A DNA stretch of 64,000 nt from Paenibacillus tianmuensis (GCF_900100345.1 NZ_FMTT01000003.1:159860-223859), one strand, 5' to 3'; shown: positions 43,687 through 51,878, counted from the stretch's first letter. A program made the numbers and translations. Notes: generated by a model from the sequence alone, not told the origin.

Positions 43687-44808
43687 ATGTCTGATTTATC
43701 GGGAAAACCCGAGGTATTAAAAAAGATAAATACGGCTATGGTGCTTAATTTGATCCGAAAACAAGGGCCGATCTCACGTGCGGATATTTCCAAAGCATTA
43801 AACATCAGTCGTCCGACTGTCTCGAAACTGACGGCCGATCTGCTAAGCGATGGGGAAATCGTGGAGATAGGCGAGGGTGAATCAAAGGGTGGAAAGAAGC
43901 CGATATTGCTAAAACTCAACAGTAATAACGCATATGTTGTGGGGATACACTTATCCCATCCGGTTACCAAGATTGCTTTGGCAAATAACGCCGGGGAGAT
44001 TTTGGTGCGCGAGGATATGAACACAGACTCTATAGAAAATATCACGGATGATCTATCCGAAATTATCCAAAAGTGTTTCCAATTCGCTGGATTACAAGTA
44101 AACCAGATTTCCTCGATTGCCATCGGAATTTCGGGAATGGCTAACCCGGATACGGGAGAAATCCTGCACGCCAGATTTATTTCCGGCTTAAAGGGACTAC
44201 ATTTAAAAAAGAATTTGGAGTCCAAGTTTAAAGTGCCCGTTTTCATAGACAACGACGTTTATATGGGGTTGATTGGGCAGGAGTCATTTCTTGAAAACAA
44301 ACCATCCAGCATGGCTTTCGTGACGATTGGCGAGCTTGTGGGACTTGGTATGATGATCGAAGGGAAAGTATACCGGGGAGGGAGGTATGCTGCAGGAGAA
44401 ATTGGCGATATGTTGATTAATGCTTCCCAGCAACTCTCCAACGGATTTCAAGCGGATGGCGGATATTTGGAACGGTGGCTGGAATGGAATAAGATTGAGC
44501 CGATTTTACTAGAAAACGATTCAGATGATATCGAGAAAAGCCAAATCGTGTCTCAATATCGATTCATGATTGCATGTTGTCTAAGTAATATCATCTGTTT
44601 GTACGACCCAGAACGAATCTTCATAGGTGGCAAGATTCTTAAAAGCAATCATCTGCCTGCCATTCAAGAATTGCTGCATCAAATCAATCCAAGGGCTCCC
44701 CTCTTAGAAACAACCTATTATAAAGGGGACACAGAATTAATGGGGAGTCTTTATATGGCAATCCAAATTCTTCATAAAAATTTAACGATCAACGAGAATC
44801 TTTTTTAA
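43687..44808 (+). CDS. ROK-family transcriptional regulator
   Basis: This 373-residue ROK repressor (NagC/XylR type) starts at ATG 43687 (GTG 43675 is possible). It has an N-terminal winged helix (MVLNLIRKQGPISRADISKA, then LNISRPTVSKLTADLLSDGE) and a ROK sugar-binding domain. The ROK domain has IAIGISGMANPDTGEILHAR, VFIDNDVYMGLIGQ and VTIGELVGLGMMIEGKVYRGG. The usual zinc-binding CxCGxxGC motif is absent. A sugar or sugar acid is the likely inducer. It lies within the operon it probably controls, with a palindrome at the operon's transcription start as candidate operator. Confidence 0.9.
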   Translation: MSDLSGKPEVLKKINTAMVLNLIRKQGPISRADISKALNISRPTVSKLTADLLSDGEIVEIGEGESKGGKKPILLKLNSNNAYVVGIHLSHPVTKIALANNAGEILVREDMNTDSIENITDDLSEIIQKCFQFAGLQVNQISSIAIGISGMANPDTGEILHARFISGLKGLHLKKNLESKFKVPVFIDNDVYMGLIGQESFLENKPSSMAFVTIGELVGLGMMIEGKVYRGGRYAAGEIGDMLINASQQLSNGFQADGGYLERWLEWNKIEPILLENDSDDIEKSQIVSQYRFMIACCLSNIICLYDPERIFIGGKILKSNHLPAIQELLHQINPRAPLLETTYYKGDTELMGSLYMAIQILHKNLTINENLF

Positions 44809-44827
44809 ATTGGAGGGTAACACATCA

Positions 44828-45493
44828 ATGAATTTTCAAGATGAAACGGTATGCTTTCAAATGATGAGGGAAAAACTTTATACTGCAGTCATTTGCGATA
44901 TTTTGGATGAATTTGGTTTTCGCAATCAAGTGCTCGATCAAAACATTCGGCCTGTAAATGTGAATTGGAAAATTGTGGGACGTACAAAAACAATTCTGGC
45001 TGTGGATATATTTGAAACTTATGAGAATCCGTATGAGAAAGAAATTGAGGCTATTGACAGTGTTAAATTGAACGAAGTTATAATGATTGGAACGAACAAT
45101 TCCAAACGCAGCGGTCTTTGGGGTGAATTATTGGCTACTGCGTCCAGAATGAGGGGAGCAACAGGAGTTATTTTAGATGGATTGATTAGAGATTCGGAGA
45201 AATTAATCAATATGGATTTCCCGGTATTTTGCAGTGGCTATAATCCATTAGATTCAAAAGGTCGCGAGTATGTTATCTCTTATGATTGTCCAGTTGAGGT
45301 TGGAGGGGTCTTGGTGCACCCTGGCGATGTCGTTTTCGGAGATCGAGATGGTATCGTTATCATCCCTAAAAAGGTATTTCCACAAACAGTGGAAAGGGCA
45401 TTAGAAAAAGTCAATAACGAAAACATGATTCGAAATGAGTTGCTGGCAGGAAAGTTATTAAAGGAAGTATACGACCAATACAAAATGCTCTAA
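44828..45493 (+). CDS. RraA-like / 4-hydroxy-2-oxoacid aldolase-type protein
   Basis: This 221-residue protein starts at ATG 44828 behind TTGGAGGGTAACACATCA. It belongs to the RraA/HMG-aldolase family, which covers metal-dependent aldolases and decarboxylases of 2-oxoacids. The active-site region is WGELLATASRMRGATGVILD followed by GLIRDSEKL, in which the conserved Arg and Asp are present. HPGDVVFGDRDGIVIIPKKV is the family C-terminal motif. The operon context suggests cleavage of a hydroxy-oxoacid, but the substrate is unknown. The family's RNase E-inhibitor role is less likely in Firmicutes. A clear terminator follows. Confidence 0.87.
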   Translation: MNFQDETVCFQMMREKLYTAVICDILDEFGFRNQVLDQNIRPVNVNWKIVGRTKTILAVDIFETYENPYEKEIEAIDSVKLNEVIMIGTNNSKRSGLWGELLATASRMRGATGVILDGLIRDSEKLINMDFPVFCSGYNPLDSKGREYVISYDCPVEVGGVLVHPGDVVFGDRDGIVIIPKKVFPQTVERALEKVNNENMIRNELLAGKLLKEVYDQYKML

Positions 45494-45507
45494 GTTTCTC
45501 AACACGC

Positions 45508-45531
45508 AAAGGCGCCAAGCGGCGCCTTTTT
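45508..45531 (+). terminator. Intrinsic terminator of the RraA operon
   Basis: AAAGGCGCC-AAGC-GGCGCCTTTTTG, a perfect stem with T-run. Confidence 0.92.
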
Positions 45532-45539
45532 GCATGCTT

Positions 45540-45884
45540 TTATGGCGTAAGCGGATCGGCTGCAGGTTCCTCATCGAGCTCCACCCAGGCGCTCGTCCAT
45601 TTCTCCAATTCCCGGAAGACGGGAGCCAGAGCGCGGCCTTTGTCCGTGAGAGAATACTCGATGCGAACGGGAGTTTCCGGATACACGTCCCGCTTTACAA
45701 CCCCCTCGTGCTCCAAATCTTTTAATCGCTCCGATAGCAATCTTCCGCTGATCTGAAGGGCGGTCTCTATGGCACAGAACCGCTGAGGGCCCTTAAGCAG
45801 CTGATGGATGATAAGCCCGGCCCATCGTTTACTGACGATCCGCATGCCTTTTTCAAATCTGGGGCATACTGAATTCTGATTCAT
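45540..45884 (-). CDS. HxlR/DUF24-family redox-type regulator (YodB/CatR-like)
   Basis: This 114-residue HxlR-type winged-helix protein (KRWAGLIIHQLLKGPQRFCA, then ISGRLLSERLKDLEHEGVV) has an N-terminal MNQNSVCPRFEKG. Cys7 is where YodB, CatR and HypR of B. subtilis carry their redox-active cysteine. It is divergent from an extradiol dioxygenase/DoxX pair. That arrangement mirrors the CatDE system for quinone and catechol detoxification, which is repressed by YodB and CatR. It is therefore likely a thiol-based repressor of the divergent operon. Cys35 (in FCAIE) is the only other cysteine in the first half. Confidence 0.9.
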   Translation of the reverse strand: MNQNSVCPRFEKGMRIVSKRWAGLIIHQLLKGPQRFCAIETALQISGRLLSERLKDLEHEGVVKRDVYPETPVRIEYSLTDKGRALAPVFRELEKWTSAWVELDEEPAADPLTP

Positions 45885-45961
45885 ATCCCGTCACCTCGCT
45901 CTAGTTCTATTATACCGCATGATCAAATAAATTGTATAGTTGCAAACAAAAATATAGTTAC

Positions 45962-45990
45962 TTGACATACTTTAATTATTATCATATACT
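45962..45990 (+). promoter_or_regulatory. Sigma-A promoter of the dioxygenase-DoxX operon
   Basis: TTGACA (45962-45967) and TATACT (45985-45990) are spaced by 17 bases. Confidence 0.85.
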
Positions 45991-46005
45991 TACTTACATA
46001 AAGTA
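45991..46005. promoter_or_regulatory. Operator-like dyad TACTT-ACATA-AAGTA
   Basis: The dyad directly follows the -10 box. A second AGTTACTT (45955) and AAGTAACT (46001) pair flanks the promoter. These match the TACT/AGTA style of DUF24-regulator sites, so binding by the adjacent HxlR protein is plausible. Confidence 0.55.
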
Positions 46006-46027
46006 ACTTTATTACTTAGGGGGTAGC

Positions 46028-46792
46028 ATGATGATTCCAGCGTTATTTTTAGCGCACGGCTCTCCGATGCTCGCTATCGAGCAGACGCCTTATACCGATT
46101 TTTTGGCGAAATTGGGTGAGCAGTACGAACCCCGGGCGATTGTCATCTTTACGGCGCATTGGGAAAGCGAGACGCTAACGATTTCATCGACGGACGATGT
46201 CTACGATACGATCTACGATTTCGGCGGGTTTCCGGATGAGCTGTACCAGGTCAAGTACCCGGCCAGAGGGTCCACAGCGATCGCGGCGATGCTGGAGCAA
46301 AAGCTGACGGCAAACGGTATCGAAGTCCGCACCGATTCGGCCAGGGGGCTTGATCACGGCTCTTGGACACTGCTCCATCGCATGTATCCAAAGGCGGATA
46401 TTCCGGTAATCCAAGTATCGGTGAATCCTTGTCTTGCCCCTGAGCAGCAATACCGGATCGGCGAGGCGATTCGCGGGCTGGGACGGGAAGGCATTCTGGT
46501 GATCGGCAGTGGGGTAACCGTACACAACCTCCGGATGCTGAACTGGGGCCAGAAGACGCCGGAGCCATGGGCGGTTGCCTTCGACGACTGGCTGCTTGAG
46601 AAGCTGCAGTCCAGCGACTTGAATACGTTGTTCCATTATGCGGAACAAGCCCCGTATGCCCGTCAGGCCGTGCCGAGAGCGGAGCATTTCGTGCCGCTGT
46701 TCATCGCGATGGGAAACGGGGAAGAACAAGCTCAGGTGATCCATCGGAGCTACGATTTAGGCACGCTCAGCTATATGTGTTTGCAATTTTAA
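46028..46792 (+). CDS. DODA-type extradiol ring-cleavage dioxygenase
   Basis: This 254-residue LigB-like extradiol dioxygenase (4,5-DOPA dioxygenase group) has metal-ligand histidines in LFLAHGSPM, VIFTAHWESE, SARGLDHGSWTLLHRMYP and TVHNLRMLNW. These enzymes open catechol-type rings using Fe(II) or Zn(II). The gene is first in a two-gene operon with a DoxX membrane protein and divergent from an HxlR regulator. That suggests a detoxifying role towards catechols or quinones rather than growth on aromatics. The start may be ATG 46028 or 46031, behind TTAGGGGGTAGC. Confidence 0.92.
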   Translation: MMIPALFLAHGSPMLAIEQTPYTDFLAKLGEQYEPRAIVIFTAHWESETLTISSTDDVYDTIYDFGGFPDELYQVKYPARGSTAIAAMLEQKLTANGIEVRTDSARGLDHGSWTLLHRMYPKADIPVIQVSVNPCLAPEQQYRIGEAIRGLGREGILVIGSGVTVHNLRMLNWGQKTPEPWAVAFDDWLLEKLQSSDLNTLFHYAEQAPYARQAVPRAEHFVPLFIAMGNGEEQAQVIHRSYDLGTLSYMCLQF

Positions 46793-46810
46793 AATAAGGA
46801 GAGGGAACTT

Positions 46811-47230
46811 TTGAATAGGAAATATGAAGTGAGTCTACTGTTGATCCGGCTTGTGCTTGGCATTTCTTTTTTGGTTCATGGAGTGGTTAAATTTCAGAGC
46901 GGCATCGGCAACATCGCCGGTTGGTTCGAAAGCATAGGTCTTCCGGGCTTCGCTGCCTATGTCGTAGGAATTATCGAGGTGGTCGGAGGAATCGCCTTGA
47001 TCCTGGGTCTTGGTACCCGGATCGTATCTTCTTTATTTGCACTGATCATGATCGGCGCTATCGTGAAGGCGAAATGGGCTGGCGGATTTTTGGGAAGTCC
47101 GGAGATGGCCGGGTACGAATTGGATTTGGCGTTCTTCGTCATGGCGCTCGCTTTGGCCATTGCCGGAAACTCGCTGCTGGCGCTCGACGGCTTGCTGTCC
47201 GCAGGCAGATCGAAGCGCCCCTCCGCGTAA
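46811..47230 (+). CDS. DoxX-family membrane protein
   Basis: This 139-residue protein has four hydrophobic helices and the DoxX signature LLIRLVLGISFLVHGVVKF and VVGIIEVVGGIALILGLGTR. It starts at TTG 46811 behind AAGGAGAGGGAAC, 18 bases after the dioxygenase. DoxX proteins (for example CatD) accompany catechol dioxygenases and are linked to quinone and thiol-stress resistance. It ends the operon; a terminator follows. Confidence 0.9.
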   Translation: MNRKYEVSLLLIRLVLGISFLVHGVVKFQSGIGNIAGWFESIGLPGFAAYVVGIIEVVGGIALILGLGTRIVSSLFALIMIGAIVKAKWAGGFLGSPEMAGYELDLAFFVMALALAIAGNSLLALDGLLSAGRSKRPSA

Positions 47231-47246
47231 ATAACAGATCAAAGAG

Positions 47247-47276
47247 AGAAGCAGGTCTGCGCAGATCTGCTTCTTT
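47247..47276 (+). terminator. Terminator after the DoxX gene
   Basis: AGAAGCAG-GTCTGCGCAGAT-CTGCTTCTTTT: an eight-base-pair stem whose loop has further GTCTGC/GCAGAT pairing, ending in TTTT. Confidence 0.8.
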
Positions 47277-47348
47277 TGCATGCCATCGAAAAGAAAAGCG
47301 CTCTTACCGGCATCTTCATTATATTCGAGCTATTTCGACAAAAAGATG

Positions 47349-47378
47349 TAGACGGTATATAGGCCTCGTAGGTATAAT
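47349..47378 (+). promoter_or_regulatory. Candidate promoter of the MHYT-GGDEF-EAL gene
   Basis: TATAAT at 47373-47378 is perfect. TAGACG (47349-47354), 18 bases upstream, is a moderate -35. Confidence 0.45.
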
Positions 47379-47419
47379 ATAGAAAAGAAAAGGATCAAAT
47401 TGGAAAGAAGGTAAAGACT

Positions 47420-49852
47420 ATGCAGCAAATGATTGGCACCTATGATGGGTTTTTGGTCTTTCTTTCCTATGCGATCTCGGTCCTGGCTTCTTACACGGCA
47501 TTGGATATGGGAGGCAGAGTCAAAGCGGCCCAGGGGCGTATCAGGTTAATATGGCTTAGCGGCGGGGCGCTGGCAATGGGGCTAGGGATCTGGTCGATGC
47601 ATTTTGTAGGAATGCTTGCCTACCGGATGCCGATGGAGGTCCATTACGACGTTGCCCTTGTTCTGCTTTCGATGATCTTTGCCGTCATCGCTTCGTATAT
47701 TGCTTTGGGCGCGGTCGGGGGAAGGCATTTTGGATGGCGGAATTGGATCGTCGGAGGTCTGTTTATGGCCTTCGGCATCGTAGGCATGCACTATACGGGA
47801 ATGACGGCGATGAAGATGAACGCGGTCATTCAGTACAGCCCGCTGTACTTGGTCCTATCCGTTGTCATCGCACTGATCGCGTCCATGGTTGCGATGTGGC
47901 TGACCTTTCATTTTCGCGATGACATCGGCAGGTCCCGCATTTACTATAAAATCGGCAGCGGCTTTGTTATGGGTGCGGCGATTTCTGGCATGCATTACAC
48001 GGGGATGGAGGCAGCCCGTTTCATCAGTCTGGATCATATGCATTGGATGAACAACGAGCTGAGCGTGGAAACGTCGTTGATTGCTTATGTGATCGTCATG
48101 ATGACGCTGTTGCTGCTGGGGATTGCGCTTGTGACGTCGTTCGTGGACAAGAGGCTTGCCTACCATGCGGCCAAGCTTCACGAAAGCGAGCAGCATTTTC
48201 AATCGCTGTTTGATTATAATACGGATGCGGTGTTTTCCATTGATCTGGAAGGGCGGTTCATCGCCGCGAATCCGGCGGTCGAGGCGATTACGGGCTATTC
48301 GGCGGAGGAGACCGTTGGACGCAGCTTAAGCGGCATCTCGGAGCTTTGGAATACCGATGAGCTTGGCTGGAGGGTAGCGGAATCCATAAAGGGCATCCCC
48401 CAGAAGTTCGAAATGACCATCAAGCATAAGCAGGGGCAGGCAATCGATCTCAGCGTCACCTGCGTTCCCATTGTCGTGAACCGGGAGGTCACCGGACTGT
48501 TCGGGATATGTCAAGACATCACGGAAAAGAAACAAGCGGAGCGCCGGATTAACGACCTTGCTTACCGGGACGATCTGACAGGAATGCCGAACCGCCGTTA
48601 TTTGCTGGAAACGTTGAACGTGCTGACGGAGGCGGAAGAAGAAACCGAAATGGCGCTTCTGGTCATCGATATCGACCGCTTCAAGCTGATCAACGATTCC
48701 ATCGGGCAGAAGCAAGGGGACAGGCTGCTGCGGCAGCTGTCGGACCGTCTGTATCACGCCGCTGGTGAAGAGAAGGTCATCGCGCGAATCGGCAGCGACG
48801 AGTTTGCCGTGCTGCTGTGCGGGATTGCAGGAGGAGAGAGCGAAGCGGCCGTAGAAGCGCTGCGGCTTCACGAGAGGCTCCAGCGTCCCTTTACGCTGGG
48901 AGCGCACAAAGTGTATCTCAGCCTCACCATCGGCTACTCGGTGCAACCTGTCTCCGCTAACGGAGAAATGCTTCTGAAGCATGCCGATTCGGCGTTGTTT
49001 TATTCCAAAAAGCAAGGGCGCAACCGGGTACAAGCTTACTCCTCGGAAATGGACGAAGCATCCGAACAGAAGCTTGCGCTTGAAAACGGCTTGAGGCTTG
49101 CGCTGGAGCGGGATGAGTTCGAGGTGCACTATCAGCCGCAGGTGAATATGCAGGGCCGGGTGATCGGAGCCGAGGCGCTGGTGCGCTGGCGGCATCCCGA
49201 GCAAGGTCTCGTTTCGCCGGGACTATTCATCCCGGTCGCTGAGGAGAGCGGACTGATTCATCGGATCGGCGAATGTGTGCTGCGCATGGCCTGCCAGCAA
49301 AACAAATTGTGGCAGGAAGCCGGATTCCCGCCGATGCCCGTTTCCGTCAACCTGTCGAACAAGCAGTTCGAGCAGCCGCATTTGATCGAATCGATCCGGG
49401 AAGCGCTGCAGGAATCGGGTCTGGAGCCGAAATATCTCGATCTGGAAATTACGGAAAGCATGATGGCCGCGGACGCGAACAATGCGGAAACGACGCTGCG
49501 CCGGCTGAAGCAAATCGGCGTACAAGTCAGCATGGACGATTTTGGCACCGGCTACAGCTCGCTCAGCTACTTGAACCGGTTCCCGATCGACAAGCTGAAA
49601 ATCGATCAATCGTTCGTACGCGACATTGCCTATGGGTCCAGCGGGGCGTCGATTGTCGCTACGATTGTAGCCATGGCGCACCATCTCGGCCTGCAAGTCA
49701 TTGCGGAAGGCGTGGAGACACAGGAACAGATCGACTTTTTACGCGACAAAAAATGCGATTTGGTGCAAGGCTACTATTACAGCAGGCCGCTGCCGCCGGA
49801 TGAATTTGAACGATTCTTGAAGAACATGGACCGTTCGGCCGAAACTGCGTAA
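47420..49852 (+). CDS. MHYT-PAS-GGDEF-EAL c-di-GMP signalling protein
   Basis: This 810-residue membrane protein has a seven-helix MHYT sensor at its N-terminus with three motifs (IWSMHFVGM, IVGMHYTGM, ISGMHYTGM). These are thought to bind copper and sense gases or redox. A PAS domain follows (about 255-370, FQSLFDYNTDAVFSIDLEGR). The GGDEF domain (about 380-545) has the altered catalytic motif ARIGSDEFAVLL in place of GGDEF, so cyclase activity is doubtful. The EAL domain (about 560-800) has GAEALVRWRHPEQG, LEITESMM, DDFGTGYSSLSYL, KIDQSFVRD, AEGVETQEQ and QGYYYSRPL, all needed for c-di-GMP hydrolysis. It is probably a phosphodiesterase. A c-di-GMP riboswitch lies directly downstream. Confidence 0.95.
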   Translation: MQQMIGTYDGFLVFLSYAISVLASYTALDMGGRVKAAQGRIRLIWLSGGALAMGLGIWSMHFVGMLAYRMPMEVHYDVALVLLSMIFAVIASYIALGAVGGRHFGWRNWIVGGLFMAFGIVGMHYTGMTAMKMNAVIQYSPLYLVLSVVIALIASMVAMWLTFHFRDDIGRSRIYYKIGSGFVMGAAISGMHYTGMEAARFISLDHMHWMNNELSVETSLIAYVIVMMTLLLLGIALVTSFVDKRLAYHAAKLHESEQHFQSLFDYNTDAVFSIDLEGRFIAANPAVEAITGYSAEETVGRSLSGISELWNTDELGWRVAESIKGIPQKFEMTIKHKQGQAIDLSVTCVPIVVNREVTGLFGICQDITEKKQAERRINDLAYRDDLTGMPNRRYLLETLNVLTEAEEETEMALLVIDIDRFKLINDSIGQKQGDRLLRQLSDRLYHAAGEEKVIARIGSDEFAVLLCGIAGGESEAAVEALRLHERLQRPFTLGAHKVYLSLTIGYSVQPVSANGEMLLKHADSALFYSKKQGRNRVQAYSSEMDEASEQKLALENGLRLALERDEFEVHYQPQVNMQGRVIGAEALVRWRHPEQGLVSPGLFIPVAEESGLIHRIGECVLRMACQQNKLWQEAGFPPMPVSVNLSNKQFEQPHLIESIREALQESGLEPKYLDLEITESMMAADANNAETTLRRLKQIGVQVSMDDFGTGYSSLSYLNRFPIDKLKIDQSFVRDIAYGSSGASIVATIVAMAHHLGLQVIAEGVETQEQIDFLRDKKCDLVQGYYYSRPLPPDEFERFLKNMDRSAETA

Positions 49853-49979
49853 TCCCAAAGCATAAGGCCTTTCAAACGAAACTCTCAAGTGGCCGGAGTC
49901 GTTGCGAAGAGGTCTTTTTGTCCTGTACTTGTATTTTTCCCCCCGGATGCTTATAATACAATTTACAATCGATTTTTGT

Positions 49980-50072
49980 CACCGACATGGCAAACTTGGC
50001 GAAAGTCAAGGACGCAAAGCTACAGGGACTAAGGTGTAACACGATGTCAGCCAGCTGCCGAAGGACAAGAGG
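49980..50072 (+). ncRNA. c-di-GMP-I (GEMM) riboswitch aptamer
   Basis: The order GGCAAAC, a stem with GAAA tetraloop (CTTGGC-GAAA-GTCAAG), GGACGCAAAGC, then GGGACTAAGG, a second stem, and AGCTGCCGAAGG reproduces the conserved GEMM-I aptamer. This includes the GGACGCAAAGC core and the tetraloop receptor. GEMM-I RNAs bind c-di-GMP. An intrinsic terminator at 50087-50124 follows as expression platform and the gene controlled is the CheY-like protein. A consensus-based fold by covariance model has not been run. Confidence 0.92.
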
Positions 50073-50086
50073 AAATAGTCAAACAC

Positions 50087-50124
50087 GGCCTCCCTTTTGG
50101 CGTTTGGGGTGGTCTTATTTTTTT
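50087..50124 (+). terminator. Expression-platform terminator of the c-di-GMP riboswitch
   Basis: GGCCTCCC pairs imperfectly with GGGGTGGTC and is followed by TTATTTTTTT. It lies 15 bases after the aptamer and 35 bases before the CheY start, as expected of a riboswitch-controlled terminator. Whether c-di-GMP turns expression on or off cannot be read safely. Confidence 0.8.
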
Positions 50125-50158
50125 GTATACAAAAACAACGGGTTGGGGGCAATTCGGC

Positions 50159-50527
50159 GTGAAAAAAATCTTGATCGTGGACGATTCGCTATTCATGCGG
50201 ATGATACTGAGAAACGTAATTCAGGAATTGGGTTACGAAACGGTAGCCGAGGCTAGCAATGGTCTGGAAGCGCTAACATTATACTCTGAGCTGAAGCCGG
50301 ATCTTGTTACGCTTGACATTACGATGCCCGAAATGGATGGAATCACGGCACTGGAGGAGATCAAGAATATGGACCCCGACGCAAAAGTAATCATGGTGTC
50401 CGCTATGGGCCAGCAGGCACTGTTGATCCGGGCCGTCTCGATGGGAGCAAGCGACTTTATCGTCAAGCCGTTCAGCAAGGACCGGGTCCGGGAGGCTTTG
50501 AAGAAGGCGTTTGCGAGCCAGGATTGA
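50159..50527 (+). CDS. Stand-alone CheY-like response regulator
   Basis: This 122-residue single receiver domain starts at GTG 50159 behind GGTTGGGGGC. It has the acidic pocket KKILIVDDSLFM, the phosphorylation Asp in PDLVTLDITMPEMDG, Thr/Ser in VIMVSAMGQQ and the conserved Lys in FIVKPFSKDR, followed by the terminal helix. There is no output domain, as in CheY, Spo0F or FliM-binding proteins. It is under a c-di-GMP riboswitch and next to a GGDEF-EAL protein, so it probably takes part in a motility or sessile-lifestyle switch. An intact CheY phosphorylation site suggests regulation by a kinase elsewhere. Confidence 0.93.
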   Translation: MKKILIVDDSLFMRMILRNVIQELGYETVAEASNGLEALTLYSELKPDLVTLDITMPEMDGITALEEIKNMDPDAKVIMVSAMGQQALLIRAVSMGASDFIVKPFSKDRVREALKKAFASQD

Positions 50528-50577
50528 CGATGCATCGTGCAGCCGCGAAAGGAGCCGTCAGAAGCGGATGCCTTCTT

Positions 50578-50607
50578 TTGAGTTTCGCGTCATCTCTTTG
50601 GTACAAT
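50578..50607 (+). promoter_or_regulatory. Sigma-A promoter of the MBL-fold hydrolase gene
   Basis: TTGAGT (50578-50583) and TACAAT (50602-50607) with 18-base spacing. Confidence 0.65.
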
Positions 50608-50656
50608 AGAATTCGTGTGAAAGCAACCATTCGAATCAAAAGAAGGAGCTGGTCGT

Positions 50657-51346
50657 ATGGAAATTTGGTATCATGGTCATTCCTGCGTTCAATTGACTCA
50701 CGGAGGACATTCCTTAATTATCGATCCGTTTATTTCCGGGAATCGTCTGGCTACAACCAAGCCCGAGGATGTGAAGGCGGAATATGTCCTCCTTACACAC
50801 GGACATACCGACCATATTCTCGATACCGTGCCCATCGCCAAAAACAACAATGCAACAGTCATTGCAACGTTCGAGCTGGCGACGTACATGAGCTGGCAGG
50901 GCTTGAACACCTTCGCGATGAATATCGGCGGCAAAGCGTCGATCGGATTTGCGGAGATCGAGATGATTCAAGCGATCCACAGCTCGGGAATCGTACTGGA
51001 AGAAGAGAAGAAAATCATCTATGGGGGGATGCCCGGCGGATATGTGATCAAGTGGGACGGGCTGACGATTCTTCACAGCGGGGACACGGCGTTATTCTCC
51101 GATATGAAGCTGATCGGTCAGCGCCACAAGATTGATCTGGCGTTCCTGCCGATCGGCGACGTATTTACGATGGGACCGGACGATGCGGCCTTAGCCGCCG
51201 AGTGGCTGGGCGCAAGAACGGTCGTGCCGCTTCATTTCAATACGTTCCCGCCGATCGTTCAGGATGCGGACCGTTTCGCCGCCGGACTTCGGGTTAATGG
51301 CATCCAGAGCCGGGCATTGCAGCCGGGAGAAAAACTTACGTTATAG
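50657..51346 (+). CDS. Metal-dependent hydrolase, UPF0173 (YtkL-like)
   Basis: This 229-residue metallo-beta-lactamase-fold protein has [20 protein letters not shown], the metal motif [37 protein letters not shown] and the terminal [12 protein letters not shown] with a metal-ligand His. It is the UPF0173 family (B. subtilis YtkL), for which the substrate is unknown. ATG 50657 follows AGAAGGAGCTGGTCGT. The acetyltransferase gene begins 19 bases later, making a probable two-gene operon. Confidence 0.92.
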   Translation: MEIWYHGHSCVQLTHGGHSLIIDPFISGNRLATTKPEDVKAEYVLLTHGHTDHILDTVPIAKNNNATVIATFELATYMSWQGLNTFAMNIGGKASIGFAEIEMIQAIHSSGIVLEEEKKIIYGGMPGGYVIKWDGLTILHSGDTALFSDMKLIGQRHKIDLAFLPIGDVFTMGPDDAALAAEWLGARTVVPLHFNTFPPIVQDADRFAAGLRVNGIQSRALQPGEKLTL

Positions 51347-51364
51347 CTTGGGGGAAAAGACATC

Positions 51365-51808
51365 ATGGATTTGAGCATCGTGCCAGTACATACAGAAGAA
51401 CAGCTTCGCGACTGCTTTGCCGTACGTGTTCGCGTGTTCGTGGAAGAGCAAGGGGTTTCGCCGGAAGAAGAGATAGACGAATACGATGCTTCGCCAAGCG
51501 CGGCAAGGCATTTTCTGATCAAGAACGGAAATGAGCCTGCAGCGGCTGCCCGCTGGATCATGTACGACGGGAAGACGGCCAAGCTCCAGCGGATTGCCGT
51601 AATGAAGCCGTACCGCGGATACGGGCTCGGACGCCAGATCATTCAGGCGATGGAAGAGGACGTACGGACGCAGGGCGTTCCGACGATCATCCTGGACGCT
51701 CAGACCCATGCGGAGGCGTTTTACGAGAAATTAGGCTACAAAACGATTTCGACCGAACCGTTCCTCGACGCCGGAATCTGGCACGTGCGTATGCGCAAGG
51801 AGCTGTAA
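51365..51808 (+). CDS. GNAT family acetyltransferase
   Basis: This 147-residue GNAT protein has AVRVRVFVEEQGVSPEEEID near the start. The acetyl-CoA loop is AKLQRIAVMKPYRGYGLGRQ (R-G-Y-G-L-G), and AQTHAEAFYEKLGYKTIS is in the C-terminal part. It resembles the ElaA/YjcF subset. The substrate is unknown. It shares an operon with the metal-dependent hydrolase and is followed by a strong terminator. Confidence 0.9.
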   Translation: MDLSIVPVHTEEQLRDCFAVRVRVFVEEQGVSPEEEIDEYDASPSAARHFLIKNGNEPAAAARWIMYDGKTAKLQRIAVMKPYRGYGLGRQIIQAMEEDVRTQGVPTIILDAQTHAEAFYEKLGYKTISTEPFLDAGIWHVRMRKEL

Positions 51809-51851
51809 AAAAGTTTTAGCGGGACAGGCCATTTTTGTACAAAATCGCATG

Positions 51852-51878
51852 ACACGCTGGTTTTCAGCGTGTTTTTTT
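51852..51878 (+). terminator. Intrinsic terminator after GNAT gene
   Basis: ACACGCTG-GTTTT-CAGCGTGTTTTTTT, a perfect stem with T-run. Confidence 0.93.

Noticed and set aside
49987..50124. Small open frame across the riboswitch
   Set aside because: The sequence is explained by the GEMM-I aptamer and its terminator; no ribosome binding site is present.
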